Shown here in pieces: positions 12,423 to 20,390 of a stretch of DNA of 64,000 nucleotides (position 1 is the first letter of the stretch; each line of letters opens with the position of its first letter). A program made the position numbers and the translations under genes. Source of the DNA: Methylobacterium sp. (GTDB lineage Bacteria > Pseudomonadota > Alphaproteobacteria > Rhizobiales > Beijerinckiaceae); NCBI GenBank assembly GCA_020252645.1, contig JADCCN010000002.1, positions 798,869 to 862,868 on the forward strand, in the 5' to 3' direction. A model generated the notes under the pieces. That model made no database searches, was not told the DNA's origin, and saw only the letters and a program-made list of their open reading frames with translations.

Positions 12423-12956
12423 TCAGTGCAGCGGATAGGCCGCTTCCACGATATAGGGCCCGCCACCGACCATGTCGCGGGCCGAGAACAAAGCAAACTG
12501 GTCCGCGATGAATTCCACGCCGCCCATATGGCCATAGGCCGAGAGATAATCGGCGAGATCCAAAGTCGAAGCCCCGCGCAAACGCGCGAGCGTGATGTGC
12601 GGCACGAATTTCCGCTGCTCCGGCGGCAGGCCAAGCCGCCTCAGGCGCCGCTCGCTATCGGCCTGCAGTCCCACCAGGGGACGCGAGGGCTCGATCGCGG
12701 CATGAAGCGTGTGCGGCTTGTCCCCGCCAAACACGCCAAGACCCGTGAGGCGCACACGGACCGGCTCGCCATAGAGATCGGCCAGCTCCTCATCCACCGC
12801 GTTGGCGAGGCGGCGATCGATATCGCCGATGAAGCGGAGCGTGACATGATAATCGGAAGGGTCGACCCAGCGGGCACCCGGCAAGCCTGCACGGAGCAGG
12901 GAGAGCCTCGTCGAGATGCTCTCCGGCACTTCGAGACCGATGAAGAGCCGTGGCAT
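12423..12956 (-). CDS. thpR: RNA 2',3'-cyclic phosphodiesterase (2H family)
   Basis: A 177-residue 2H phosphoesterase with both HxTx motifs: HVTLRFIGD near residue 37 and HITLARLRG near residue 121. The family hydrolyses 2',3'-cyclic phosphates on RNA ends (formerly called 2'-5' RNA ligase LigT). The start at 12956 (MPRLF) follows GGGGGAGGG and removes an unconserved 28-residue extension. Upstream partner of phhB. Confidence 0.93.
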   Translation of the reverse strand: MPRLFIGLEVPESISTRLSLLRAGLPGARWVDPSDYHVTLRFIGDIDRRLANAVDEELADLYGEPVRVRLTGLGVFGGDKPHTLHAAIEPSRPLVGLQADSERRLRRLGLPPEQRKFVPHITLARLRGASTLDLADYLSAYGHMGGVEFIADQFALFSARDMVGGGPYIVEAAYPLH

Positions 12957-13049
12957 GGCACCCTCCCCCGAATCACGCTGACCGTTTGACGCTAGCAAGA
13001 GCGCGTGAATTTTGTGCATTCTTTTTCCATGGCCATCCACAGGCGATGA

Positions 13050-13610
13050 TCAGGTCTTCCGGAACACCCGGAGAGTCTCGAAACGCGGCTCTTCAAGCAG
13101 GCCCGCACGGCTGGCAATGGGAGGTATGAGGCGCTCCGCGACGTCATAGGCGAAGGAGCCGGTATAGAGGAACAATCGCCCGCCGGATGCGAGCTTGCCG
13201 GCCATGCCCTCGATCAGACCCGCATCATCGAGGCTCGCGAAAGGCGCATTGTTCGCGGACCAGAACTCGCCGACATGGAACAGGGTGACAATGTCGAATT
13301 CGGGCAGAAGCGCGAGATTGGTCTGGTAGATATCCGAGAAAAGCACCTTGTAGTGCTTGCCCAGCACGGGATTCTCGACCACGAGGCGGATATAGCTCGA
13401 ATATTCGGCCTCGGTCGCGGTGATGCCGAGCACGGAATGCCCGCCCGCCGGCGCCTGCAGGCCGACATGATGGTGATCGCCCGTGCCGAAATGGAAGATC
13501 CGCTGGTTCTTGAGGCCATGCGCGGCGAGGCAGCGCGTGAAATGCACATCGCAGGGGCATTGCTTCTCGTCGAGCGGCCAGGGATCTTTCCAGAGATCGA
13601 GTTTCGACAT
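13050..13610 (-). CDS. Uncharacterised protein resembling a class I SAM methyltransferase
   Basis: A 186-residue soluble protein. FHFGTGDHHHVGL resembles a glycine-rich SAM loop, followed by a later acidic/hydrophobic strand (FDIVTLFHVGEFW) and ASGGRLFLYTGSF. The overall pattern is Rossmann-methyltransferase-like, but the usual E/D-x-G-x-G-x-G motif is altered to FGTGDHHH, so catalysis is uncertain. The start at 13610 has GGAAGG upstream. It lies between thpR and tesA on the same strand. Confidence 0.55.
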   Translation of the reverse strand: MSKLDLWKDPWPLDEKQCPCDVHFTRCLAAHGLKNQRIFHFGTGDHHHVGLQAPAGGHSVLGITATEAEYSSYIRLVVENPVLGKHYKVLFSDIYQTNLALLPEFDIVTLFHVGEFWSANNAPFASLDDAGLIEGMAGKLASGGRLFLYTGSFAYDVAERLIPPIASRAGLLEEPRFETLRVFRKT

Positions 13611-13680
13611 GCGCGCTTCCTTCCTCGCTTGGCCGTCTTTTTCTCTGCTTGTGGCCGCCTGAACGAGGGCTGACAAGGCT

Positions 13681-14352
13681 TCACGCCTTCGGCAGCGACT
13701 TCAGGAAGGCTTCGACCGTCGGCAGGATGCGCTCGACAATCACGCGCACGCCGGCAGGATTGGGGTGGATGCCATCGGCGAGATTGAGCTTCGCATCGCC
13801 TTGAACGCCATCGAGGAAGAACGGGTAGAGCATCGCGCCATGGTTCCGGGCGAGGCGCGGATAGATGGCATCGAAGGCCTTGGCGTAGATCTCGCCATTG
13901 TTGCGCGGCGCATACATGCCGGCGATCAGCACCGGAATATTGCGCGCCTTCAGCCTCGTGAGGATTTGGTCGAGCGCCTTCTCGGGGATTGCGGGGTCGA
14001 GGCCGCGCAGCGCGTCATTCGCGCCGAGTTCGAGGATCACGCCATCGGTGCCCTCCGGCACCGACCAGTCGAGCCGCTCGAGGCCGCCCGTGGTGGTATC
14101 GCCGGAAACGCCGGCATTCTCGATCACCACATCATGCCCCTTCGCCTTCAGCGCCGCTTCCAGCACCGAAGGAAAGGCATCCTTTCCGGCAAGCTGGTAG
14201 CCCGCCGTCAGGCTGTCGCCCAGAGCGACAAGCCGGATGGAGCGCGCCTCGGCCATCGTGCCTGCCATCAGAAAGCCCCATACAACCACGAGAATTCCAA
14301 GCAGGGGACGGGCAGCATCTCTTGCCGCCGGGCCGGAGAAACAAAATCGCAT
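13681..14352 (-). CDS. tesA: GDSL-type arylesterase / lysophospholipase TesA
   Basis: A 223-residue SGNH hydrolase with an N-terminal signal or anchor segment. Block I is ALGDSLTAGYQL (nucleophile Ser), block III is LGANDALRG and block V is DGIHPNPAG with the catalytic Asp and His. The family hydrolyses thioesters and esters in the periplasm. It is divergent from ybbA-ybbP, the conserved TesA/YbbA/YbbP arrangement also seen in enterobacteria. Confidence 0.93.
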   Translation of the reverse strand: MRFCFSGPAARDAARPLLGILVVVWGFLMAGTMAEARSIRLVALGDSLTAGYQLAGKDAFPSVLEAALKAKGHDVVIENAGVSGDTTTGGLERLDWSVPEGTDGVILELGANDALRGLDPAIPEKALDQILTRLKARNIPVLIAGMYAPRNNGEIYAKAFDAIYPRLARNHGAMLYPFFLDGVQGDAKLNLADGIHPNPAGVRVIVERILPTVEAFLKSLPKA

Positions 14353-14477
14353 GGCCGGGAAACCTTTCCTGCTCCGGTCGCTGGGAATTCAGCCGGCAGC
14401 CACCATCTGAAGGCGATCACCGGCGTATACAAGACCGAGATGGGCCGCATGCGGCTCGCCCGCAAGCGGGGATGGAC

Positions 14478-15206
14478 ATGAACGTGATGACGAAAATCGT
14501 CGAAACCGCGGCTGAGCCGGCGATCCGGATGCGTGATATCGATCTGAGCCTCGGCTCCGGCGCCTCGCGTGTGCACATCCTCAAGAAGCTGTCGCTCGAT
14601 ATTCCGCGCGGTCTCGCGGTGGGTCTTGTCGGCCCCTCCGGCTCCGGCAAGACCACGCTGCTGATGACCGCCGCAGGCCTCGAACGGCCGGATACGGGTG
14701 AAATTCACATCGCGGGCGAGAACATCACCGGCTATTCCGAGGACAAGCTCGCACAGTTCCGCGGTCGGAACATCGGCATCGTCTTCCAGTCCTTCCACCT
14801 CATTCCCACGCTGACTGCGCGCGAAAACGTCGCGATTCCCATGGAGCTTGCGGGCGCGGAGGACGCTTTCGAGCGCGCGGAAGCCGAATTGCGGGCCGTG
14901 GGCCTCGACCATCGCCTGAACCATTATCCCGGACAACTCTCGGGCGGGGAGCAGCAGCGCGTGGCGATTGCCCGCGCGCTTGCGCCGCGGCCGGCCATCG
15001 TGGTCGCGGATGAGCCGACCGGCAATCTCGATGAAGCGACGGGCCGCGAGATCATCGCGCTGCTCTTCCGCCTGAAGCGCGAGCGCGGCACCACGCTGCT
15101 GCTGGTCACGCACGATATGGGCCTCGCGGAATCCTGCGATCGTGTCGTCCGCATCCGCGCCGGGCAGATCGTGGAGCAGCGCGATCTTCTCGGGGCGGCG
15201 GAATGA
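14478..15206 (+). CDS. ybbA: ABC transporter ATP-binding protein YbbA
   Basis: A 242-residue ATPase of the LolD/MacB/YbbA subgroup: Walker A GPSGSGKTT, Q-loop VFQSFHLIP, signature LSGGEQQRVAIARAL, Walker B IVVADEPTGNLDE. It works with the YbbP permease encoded immediately downstream (4-base overlap). The start at 14478 is preferred because GGGG lies six bases before it; ATG at 14472 is an alternative. Divergent from tesA. Confidence 0.92.
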   Translation: MNVMTKIVETAAEPAIRMRDIDLSLGSGASRVHILKKLSLDIPRGLAVGLVGPSGSGKTTLLMTAAGLERPDTGEIHIAGENITGYSEDKLAQFRGRNIGIVFQSFHLIPTLTARENVAIPMELAGAEDAFERAEAELRAVGLDHRLNHYPGQLSGGEQQRVAIARALAPRPAIVVADEPTGNLDEATGREIIALLFRLKRERGTTLLLVTHDMGLAESCDRVVRIRAGQIVEQRDLLGAAE

Positions 15207-17770
15207 GCGCCTCTTCCTTCAACGGTCTCCCGCTCATCGGTCGGCTGGTCAAGCGCGAATTGCGCGCTTCCATCGGCCAGTTCGGCATTCTCATCGCCTG
15301 CATCGCGCTGGGCGTGGCGGCGATTGTCGCCGTCGTGAGCCTGTCGCGCGCGCTCACCGACGGCCTCACCCGCGAGGGCAAGCTCATTCTCGGCGCGGAC
15401 GCCGCCTTCACGCTCATCCAGCGCGAGGCGACCCCGGCCGAACGCGCCGCGCTGGAGCGCGAGGGTCGCGTTTCCGTGCAGATCCTCAGCCGCGCCATGG
15501 CCCGCAGCGCCAGCGACGAGAGCACCCTGGTCGAGATCAAGGCGGTGGAACAAGCCTATCCCGTGGCGGGCAAGGTCGGCCTCGAAGGCCCGAACGGGAC
15601 GAAGCCCGCCGATCTCCATGCGCTTCTCGCGCCCGATGCGAGCGGCCTGGCGGGGCTCGTGGTCGACCCCCTGCTGACGGGCCGGCTCGGTATCGGCATC
15701 GGCGATCGCCTGCGCATCGGGGAAGCGGAATTCCGCATTGCCGCCCATCTCCTCAGCGAACCGGACAAACTCTCCGGCGGCTTCGGATTTGGTCCGCGCG
15801 TGCTGATGAGCACCGAAGCCATGCGGCGCACCGGCCTCATCCAGCCGGGTTCGCTCACGCGGTTCTCCTACCGGCTCGATCTCGGCATTGCCGATGAGGC
15901 GCGGCTGGCAGCCGCCCTCGATTCCATTGCCAGGGCCGTTCCCGATGCCGGCTGGCAGGTGGTGACGCGCCTGCGCGCCTCGCCCGGCCTCGAACGGCAG
16001 ATCGGCCGTTTCACGCAGTTCCTCTCGCTGGTCGGCCTCACGAGCCTGCTGATCGGCGGGGTGGGCGTGGCCAATGCCACCCGCGCCTTCGCCGACAAAC
16101 AGATTCCCCGCATCGCGACGCTGAAGAGCCTTGGCGCTTCCAGCCGCTTTGTCTTCTTCTCGTCCCTCGCACAGGTGCTCGCCTTCGCGCTGATCGGCAT
16201 CGTCATCGGGCTCGCGCTCGGAACGCTCCTGCCGCAGACAGCCCTGCTGGCCTTCGGCGATCTGCTGCCCTTCCCGCTGCAGATCGGCATCTACCCCCGC
16301 GAACTTCTGCTCGGCCTCGGCTATGGCGTGGTGACGGCGACGGCCTTCGCGCTCTGGCCATTGCTGCGGGCCCGCGCCGTGCCGCCGACCGTGCTGTTCC
16401 GGGACGAGATCGCCGCGCCACCCTGGCGGCCGGGCATCATCGATATCGCGATCGTGGTGCTGGCCGTCATGGCCTTCGGCTTCCTGGTCGTGGAGACTGC
16501 GACCGAAAAGCGCATCGCCACGATCTATCTGATCTCGGCGGGCGGCGCCCTGCTGACGCTGCGGCTGGTTTCCGCGCTCGTCATGCGCCTTGCCGCGCGC
16601 CTGCCGCGCGCGAAAAACCCGATTCTCCGCGTCGCGATCGCCAATCTGCATCGGCCGGGCAGTCTCACGCCATCGGTGATCCTCTCGCTCGGCCTTGGCC
16701 TGACGCTGATCGTCGCGCTGATGCTGATCGACACCAATCTCGTGCGACAATTCCGCGCGACCCTTCCCGGCGTCGCGCCGAGTTTCTTCTTCATCGACAT
16801 TCCCTCGCGCGAGATGGACCGCTTCGAGGCCTTCCTGAAGGCAGAGGCGCCGGGCGGCGAGGTGGTGCGGACCCCGCAATTGCGCGGGCGCATCGTGGAG
16901 ATGCGCGGCCTCGGCGCCGGCGAATTCCGCGGCGTGGAGGATGCCTGGGTGTTCGAGGGCGATCGCGGCATCACCTATGCCGCGGCGCCGCCGGAGGGGT
17001 CCCGCGTGGTGGAAGGTCAATGGTGGCCGGCGGATTATCGCGGTGCGCCACAGGTTTCGTTCTCGAAAGACATCGCCGACAATCTGGGCCTCAGGGTGGG
17101 CGATACGGTCACGGTCAATGTTCTGGGCCGCCGCATCACCGCGAAGGTGGCGAACCTGCGGGAAATTCGCTGGCAGCAGATCGGCATCAACTTCATCATG
17201 ATCTTCTCGCCGAACACCTTCGCAGGCGCGCCGCACACCTTTCTCGCGACCGTGACGCTACCGCCCGGCACGACGGCCCAGACGGAAATCGCGCTGGCCC
17301 GGAAGATCGCGCGCGAATTCCCCACCATCAGTTCGGTGCGCGTGAAGGAAGCCCTCGCGGCTGCGGACAGCCTGGTCTCGCAGCTTGTTTTCGCCATCCG
17401 CGCGGCGAGCGCCATCGCGCTGGCGGCGAGCATCCTGGTTCTGGGCGGCGCGCTGGCCGCATCGGCCCGCACGAGGCAGCGCGAGAGCGTGATCCTGAAG
17501 ACGCTCGGCGCCACACGCTCGACGCTTTTAGCCGCCATGATCGTCGAATACTCGGCTCTGGGAGCCATTGCCGTGATATTCGGCATTGTCTGCGGAGTAG
17601 CCGGAGCGTCGCTCGTGGTGTCCGGCATCATGAGACTGGAATTCGTTCTGCCGCTCGCGTCAACACTCTCGATGGCGTTTTCTGCCTTTGTTGTCACGAT
17701 TATTCTTGGATTGATCGGGACATGGCACATACTGGGGCAAAAACCTGCTCCATACTTGCGCCATGCTTGA
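15203..17770 (+). CDS. ybbP: FtsX-like ABC transporter permease YbbP
   Basis: An 855-residue membrane protein with two FtsX domains, an N-terminal transmembrane segment followed by a large periplasmic region, and grouped hydrophobic helices near residues 270-420 and 730-840. This is the YbbP architecture (about 800-850 residues), permease partner of YbbA. The substrate is unknown; linkage with tesA suggests lipid or fatty-acyl handling, which is inference. The start codon overlaps the ybbA stop (ATGA), so translation is coupled. Confidence 0.92.
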   Translation: MSASSFNGLPLIGRLVKRELRASIGQFGILIACIALGVAAIVAVVSLSRALTDGLTREGKLILGADAAFTLIQREATPAERAALEREGRVSVQILSRAMARSASDESTLVEIKAVEQAYPVAGKVGLEGPNGTKPADLHALLAPDASGLAGLVVDPLLTGRLGIGIGDRLRIGEAEFRIAAHLLSEPDKLSGGFGFGPRVLMSTEAMRRTGLIQPGSLTRFSYRLDLGIADEARLAAALDSIARAVPDAGWQVVTRLRASPGLERQIGRFTQFLSLVGLTSLLIGGVGVANATRAFADKQIPRIATLKSLGASSRFVFFSSLAQVLAFALIGIVIGLALGTLLPQTALLAFGDLLPFPLQIGIYPRELLLGLGYGVVTATAFALWPLLRARAVPPTVLFRDEIAAPPWRPGIIDIAIVVLAVMAFGFLVVETATEKRIATIYLISAGGALLTLRLVSALVMRLAARLPRAKNPILRVAIANLHRPGSLTPSVILSLGLGLTLIVALMLIDTNLVRQFRATLPGVAPSFFFIDIPSREMDRFEAFLKAEAPGGEVVRTPQLRGRIVEMRGLGAGEFRGVEDAWVFEGDRGITYAAAPPEGSRVVEGQWWPADYRGAPQVSFSKDIADNLGLRVGDTVTVNVLGRRITAKVANLREIRWQQIGINFIMIFSPNTFAGAPHTFLATVTLPPGTTAQTEIALARKIAREFPTISSVRVKEALAAADSLVSQLVFAIRAASAIALAASILVLGGALAASARTRQRESVILKTLGATRSTLLAAMIVEYSALGAIAVIFGIVCGVAGASLVVSGIMRLEFVLPLASTLSMAFSAFVVTIILGLIGTWHILGQKPAPYLRHA

Positions 17771-17874
17771 AGACTTGCGCAGTTTAATTCTGCCGATATT
17801 CTGACATAATTGTTGAAGGCCGGTTGGCGCTGTGCCGCCTAGCCTTAAATCGGCGCTCGCTACACTCCCCCCTC

Positions 17875-17902
17875 TTGAGAAATTTCAGGAAGAACGTAAT
17901 AT
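17875..17902 (+). promoter_or_regulatory. Candidate sigma-70 promoter for the Bax-inhibitor gene
   Basis: TTGAGA (17875-17880) and TAATAT (17897-17902) are separated by 16 bases, about 50 bases upstream of the coding start. The match to consensus is reasonable, but this is only a sequence prediction. Confidence 0.45.
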
Positions 17903-17954
17903 ATAGGGGAACCATGGGTGACACGGTTGTCGCCCTGGCAGGAGAGAGGCTCCA

Positions 17955-18731
17955 ATGGCTGATTACGATCGCAACGCTTATGCCCCCTATGCCGCGGGCA
18001 TGGGCCGTTCCATGAGCGCCGCCCAGTATGACGCTGGCCTGCGCTCGTACATGCTCGGCATCTACAACCACATGTCCGTCGCGCTGGCCATTTCCGGTCT
18101 GGTGGCGATTGGCGCGTTCATGCTCGGCACCACGACTGGCGTAAATGGCCGTCTGGCGCTCACCCCGTTTGGCCAGGCCATCTGGCTGAGCCCGCTGAAG
18201 TGGGTGGTCATGCTGGCCCCGCTCGGCTTCGTGCTGCTGATGTCGTTCCGCTGGGAACGGATGAGCTATGGCGCGCTGCTCGGGACGTTCTACAGCTTCG
18301 CGGCCATCATGGGCCTGTCGCTGTCGAGCGTGTTCGTGATCTACAAGCTCGGCTCCATCGCCCAGGTGTTCTTCATCACCGCCGCGGCCTTCGGCGCCCT
18401 GTCGCTGTTCGGCTACACGACGAAGAAGGATCTGAGCGGCGTGGGCAAGTTCATGATGATGGGCCTGTTCGGCCTTATCATCGCCGGCCTCGTGAACATC
18501 TTCATGCAGTCGTCGGCCCTTCAGTTCGCGATCAACGTGATCGGCGTGCTGGTCTTCGCGGGCCTCACCGCTTGGGATACCCAGCGCCTGAAGGAAGAAT
18601 ATGATGTGGTGGCCGGCGACCAGGCTCTGATGCAGAAATGGTCGCTGATGGGCGCGCTGACGCTGTATCTGAACTTCGTCAACATGTTCCAGATGCTGCT
18701 GCAGCTCTTCGGTGCCCGCAACCAGGAATAA
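17955..18731 (+). CDS. Bax inhibitor-1 / YccA family membrane protein
   Basis: A 258-residue protein with about seven hydrophobic helices and the BI-1 family pattern, including FAGLTAWDTQRLKEEYD before the last helix and conserved acidic residues. Bacterial members form pH-sensitive calcium leak channels or modulate FtsH; the role here is not shown. It has its own candidate promoter and a strong terminator. Confidence 0.92.
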   Translation: MADYDRNAYAPYAAGMGRSMSAAQYDAGLRSYMLGIYNHMSVALAISGLVAIGAFMLGTTTGVNGRLALTPFGQAIWLSPLKWVVMLAPLGFVLLMSFRWERMSYGALLGTFYSFAAIMGLSLSSVFVIYKLGSIAQVFFITAAAFGALSLFGYTTKKDLSGVGKFMMMGLFGLIIAGLVNIFMQSSALQFAINVIGVLVFAGLTAWDTQRLKEEYDVVAGDQALMQKWSLMGALTLYLNFVNMFQMLLQLFGARNQE

Positions 18732-18756
18732 CCGATCGGCACTTCGAAATGATGCG

Positions 18757-18782
18757 AAAGCCCCGGGAAACCGGGGCTTTTT
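18757..18782 (+). terminator. Intrinsic terminator of the Bax-inhibitor gene
   Basis: AAAGCCCCGG pairs perfectly with CCGGGGCTTT around a GAAA tetraloop and continues into T residues. It lies 25 bases after the stop codon. Confidence 0.9.
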
Positions 18783-18841
18783 CATGGACCGGGCTTTTTC
18801 ATGGGCCGGGGATTTTTCATGGACCGGGGCTTTTTCATGGG
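18771..18841. repeat. Terminator 3' arm repeated four times (17-18 bp unit)
   Basis: Units starting CCGGGGCTTTTTCATGGA begin at 18771, 18789, 18806 and 18824, with single-base variations (the third has GATTTTT, the second lacks one G). The first copy is the 3' half of the terminator hairpin. Confidence 0.9.
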
Positions 18842-18880
18842 CGCCCGGGAAAGCAATCTCCCCGCCGGCCCCGGAGGATC

Positions 18881-19264
18881 TCAGTCGATCACGCGGGTTG
18901 GCTTGTCCAGCACCTTCAGCACGCGCGCGAGATCGGAGCCGCGCTTCAGCACCCTGCCGCCCTGGGCGATGACCGCATAGGCTCCCTGCTTCGCTGCGCG
19001 CCTGGGGTCCTTCTCGATGCGGTAGAGCGGCGTTTCGCCAGCATGGCGGAGGATGGAAAACACGGCACGGTCGCGCCCGAAATCGATGGCGTAGTCGCGC
19101 CATTCGCCGGCCGCGACATGGCGGCCATAGACGTTGAGGATTTCGCTCAACTCGCGACGATCGAAACGAACATCCTCCACCATCTTCCGCGGCGCGAAGG
19201 GAACGACCACCGCTCCACCCGCTGCCCTGTGTTCCGCCAAAGCCTTCTGGTCTGCTGCATTCAT
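18881..19264 (-). CDS. DUF2794 family protein
   Basis: A 127-residue protein highly characteristic of alphaproteobacteria: FDRRELSEILNVYGR, AAGEWRDYAIDF, PLYRIEKDPR, KQGAYAVIAQGGRVLKRG. No function is known. The start at 19264 (MNAADQ) is favoured by GGAG seven bases upstream; a longer frame to 19327 lacks a ribosome site. Confidence 0.88.
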   Translation of the reverse strand: MNAADQKALAEHRAAGGAVVVPFAPRKMVEDVRFDRRELSEILNVYGRHVAAGEWRDYAIDFGRDRAVFSILRHAGETPLYRIEKDPRRAAKQGAYAVIAQGGRVLKRGSDLARVLKVLDKPTRVID

Positions 19265-19536
19265 TCCGAACTCCGAGGTCAGTGTGGCAGAATGTCCCTG
19301 GCTGGCAACTCTCTTTTGCCAACGCATGATCCTGCGCCGGGTTTCTTGCGAAATGCCTGACGAAAAGAATCACACAGACGTCAGCGGTGCCACAGTTTGG
19401 CCTGAATTCGACCATTCGCGCGCCCGAGGCACACGCGATAACCCTTTCCATGCCACGGTGATGGTGCCAGCGAGACCCTACGCCCCCCAGCCCCCTCGCT
19501 CGCATCCCTGATCTGCCGATCCACCGATCATGGCAG
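19265..19536. other. Intergenic region with no supported gene
   Basis: Between DUF2794 and the AhpD-like gene. A 52-codon open frame on the plus strand (from 19353) has no ribosome site and no recognisable homology. Short inverted stretches (GGCAC at 19429, GTGCC at 19464) could fold, but I cannot name an RNA. Confidence 0.35.
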
Positions 19537-19575
19537 GGCGGCCCGCGAAAACCTCGCGCGGCCGCCTATTTTTTT
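19537..19575. terminator. GC-rich hairpin at the end of the AhpD-like gene
   Basis: GGCGGCC-C-GCG pairs with CGC-GGCCGCC. On the plus strand it is followed by TATTTTTTT, but that run is the AAA AAA TAG end of the minus-strand gene read in reverse. It may terminate the minus gene without a U-run, or a plus transcript. Confidence 0.45.
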
Positions 19576-20222
19576 GCCGGACCGGGCAAAGGCGCCTCTG
19601 TTGCACGAGGCGCCTCCCGGGCGAGGGCATGATATTCCGGGTTGGGTTGCATGCCCGTTGCCGAGGCCATTCGATTCGACATCGCGAAGAAACTCGCGAC
19701 AGCCGCGATATCCCAGATGTCCCGCTCGCCGAATCCGGCCTGACGCAGGCGATCGCGATCCGCATCCTCGATCTCGGCCGAGGCCCGCGCGACCTTCAGC
19801 GCGAAATCCAGCATGGCGCGCTGCTTTTCCGTCACCTTCGCCTGCCGGTAATTGAGCGCGAGCGCTTCGCCGAGGGCCGGATCACCCGAGAGCTGCCGCA
19901 CCGCCGCGCCATGGGCGACCAGGCAATACCAGCAGCGATTTTCCGCCGAGACGACCACCGCGATCATCTCCCGCTCCAGCTTCGTGAGGCCGGAGGGCGC
20001 GAGCATCAGATCGTTGTAGAAATTGGCGAAGGCCTCGAGCTTCGCCATGTTGTGCGAATAGGCGATCAGCACATTCGGCACATAGCCGATCTTTTCCCTG
20101 CACTTCGCGAAATAGGCGGCCATTCCGGGCGAGAGTTCGGCGGCCTCTAGCGCCAGAGCGGTCACATCCTTCGGGTCTCCGATCGAATTATTGCATGGAA
20201 GAGCGGTTTCGGACAGGTTCAC
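19566..20222 (-). CDS. AhpD-like peroxidase-related (carboxymuconolactone decarboxylase family) protein
   Basis: A 218-residue protein with the AhpD redox motif ENRCWYCLVAHGAAV (CxxC followed by His) and FAMSNRMASATGMQPN near the C terminus, typical of uncharacterised peroxidase-related enzymes. Probably a thiol-dependent peroxidase or disulfide oxidoreductase; the electron donor is unknown. The start is GTG at 20222 because AAGGAGG lies immediately upstream at good spacing; the ATG 38 codons earlier lacks this. Divergent from the glutamate dehydrogenase gene. Confidence 0.85.
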   Translation of the reverse strand: MNLSETALPCNNSIGDPKDVTALALEAAELSPGMAAYFAKCREKIGYVPNVLIAYSHNMAKLEAFANFYNDLMLAPSGLTKLEREMIAVVVSAENRCWYCLVAHGAAVRQLSGDPALGEALALNYRQAKVTEKQRAMLDFALKVARASAEIEDADRDRLRQAGFGERDIWDIAAVASFFAMSNRMASATGMQPNPEYHALAREAPRATEAPLPGPAKK

Positions 20223-20390
20223 CCTTGCCTCCTTTTTGAGCCGGGCGCAGGATTTGCGCCAGGCAGGCCTGCGACGAAAGGGGAAAGACCCCTTCGCCGC
20301 CGACGCTGCCGAGGACACCCATTCAAGCATAACCATGCGCGGAAGGTGAGCCCCGCCGGCGCGTTCCGCTTCCCCGGAGACCTTTCATCC

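Noticed and set aside
14924..17236. 770-codon open frame antisense to ybbA-ybbP
   Set aside because: Shadow frame of two clearly coding genes.
19353..19511. 52-codon plus-strand ORF between DUF2794 and the AhpD-like gene
   Set aside because: No ribosome site, no known homology, and composition not distinctly coding.
19353..19575. Possible small RNA ending at the hairpin and T-run at 19575
   Set aside because: The T-run is the complement of AAA AAA TAG at the end of the minus-strand gene, so it is not independent evidence for a plus-strand transcript.
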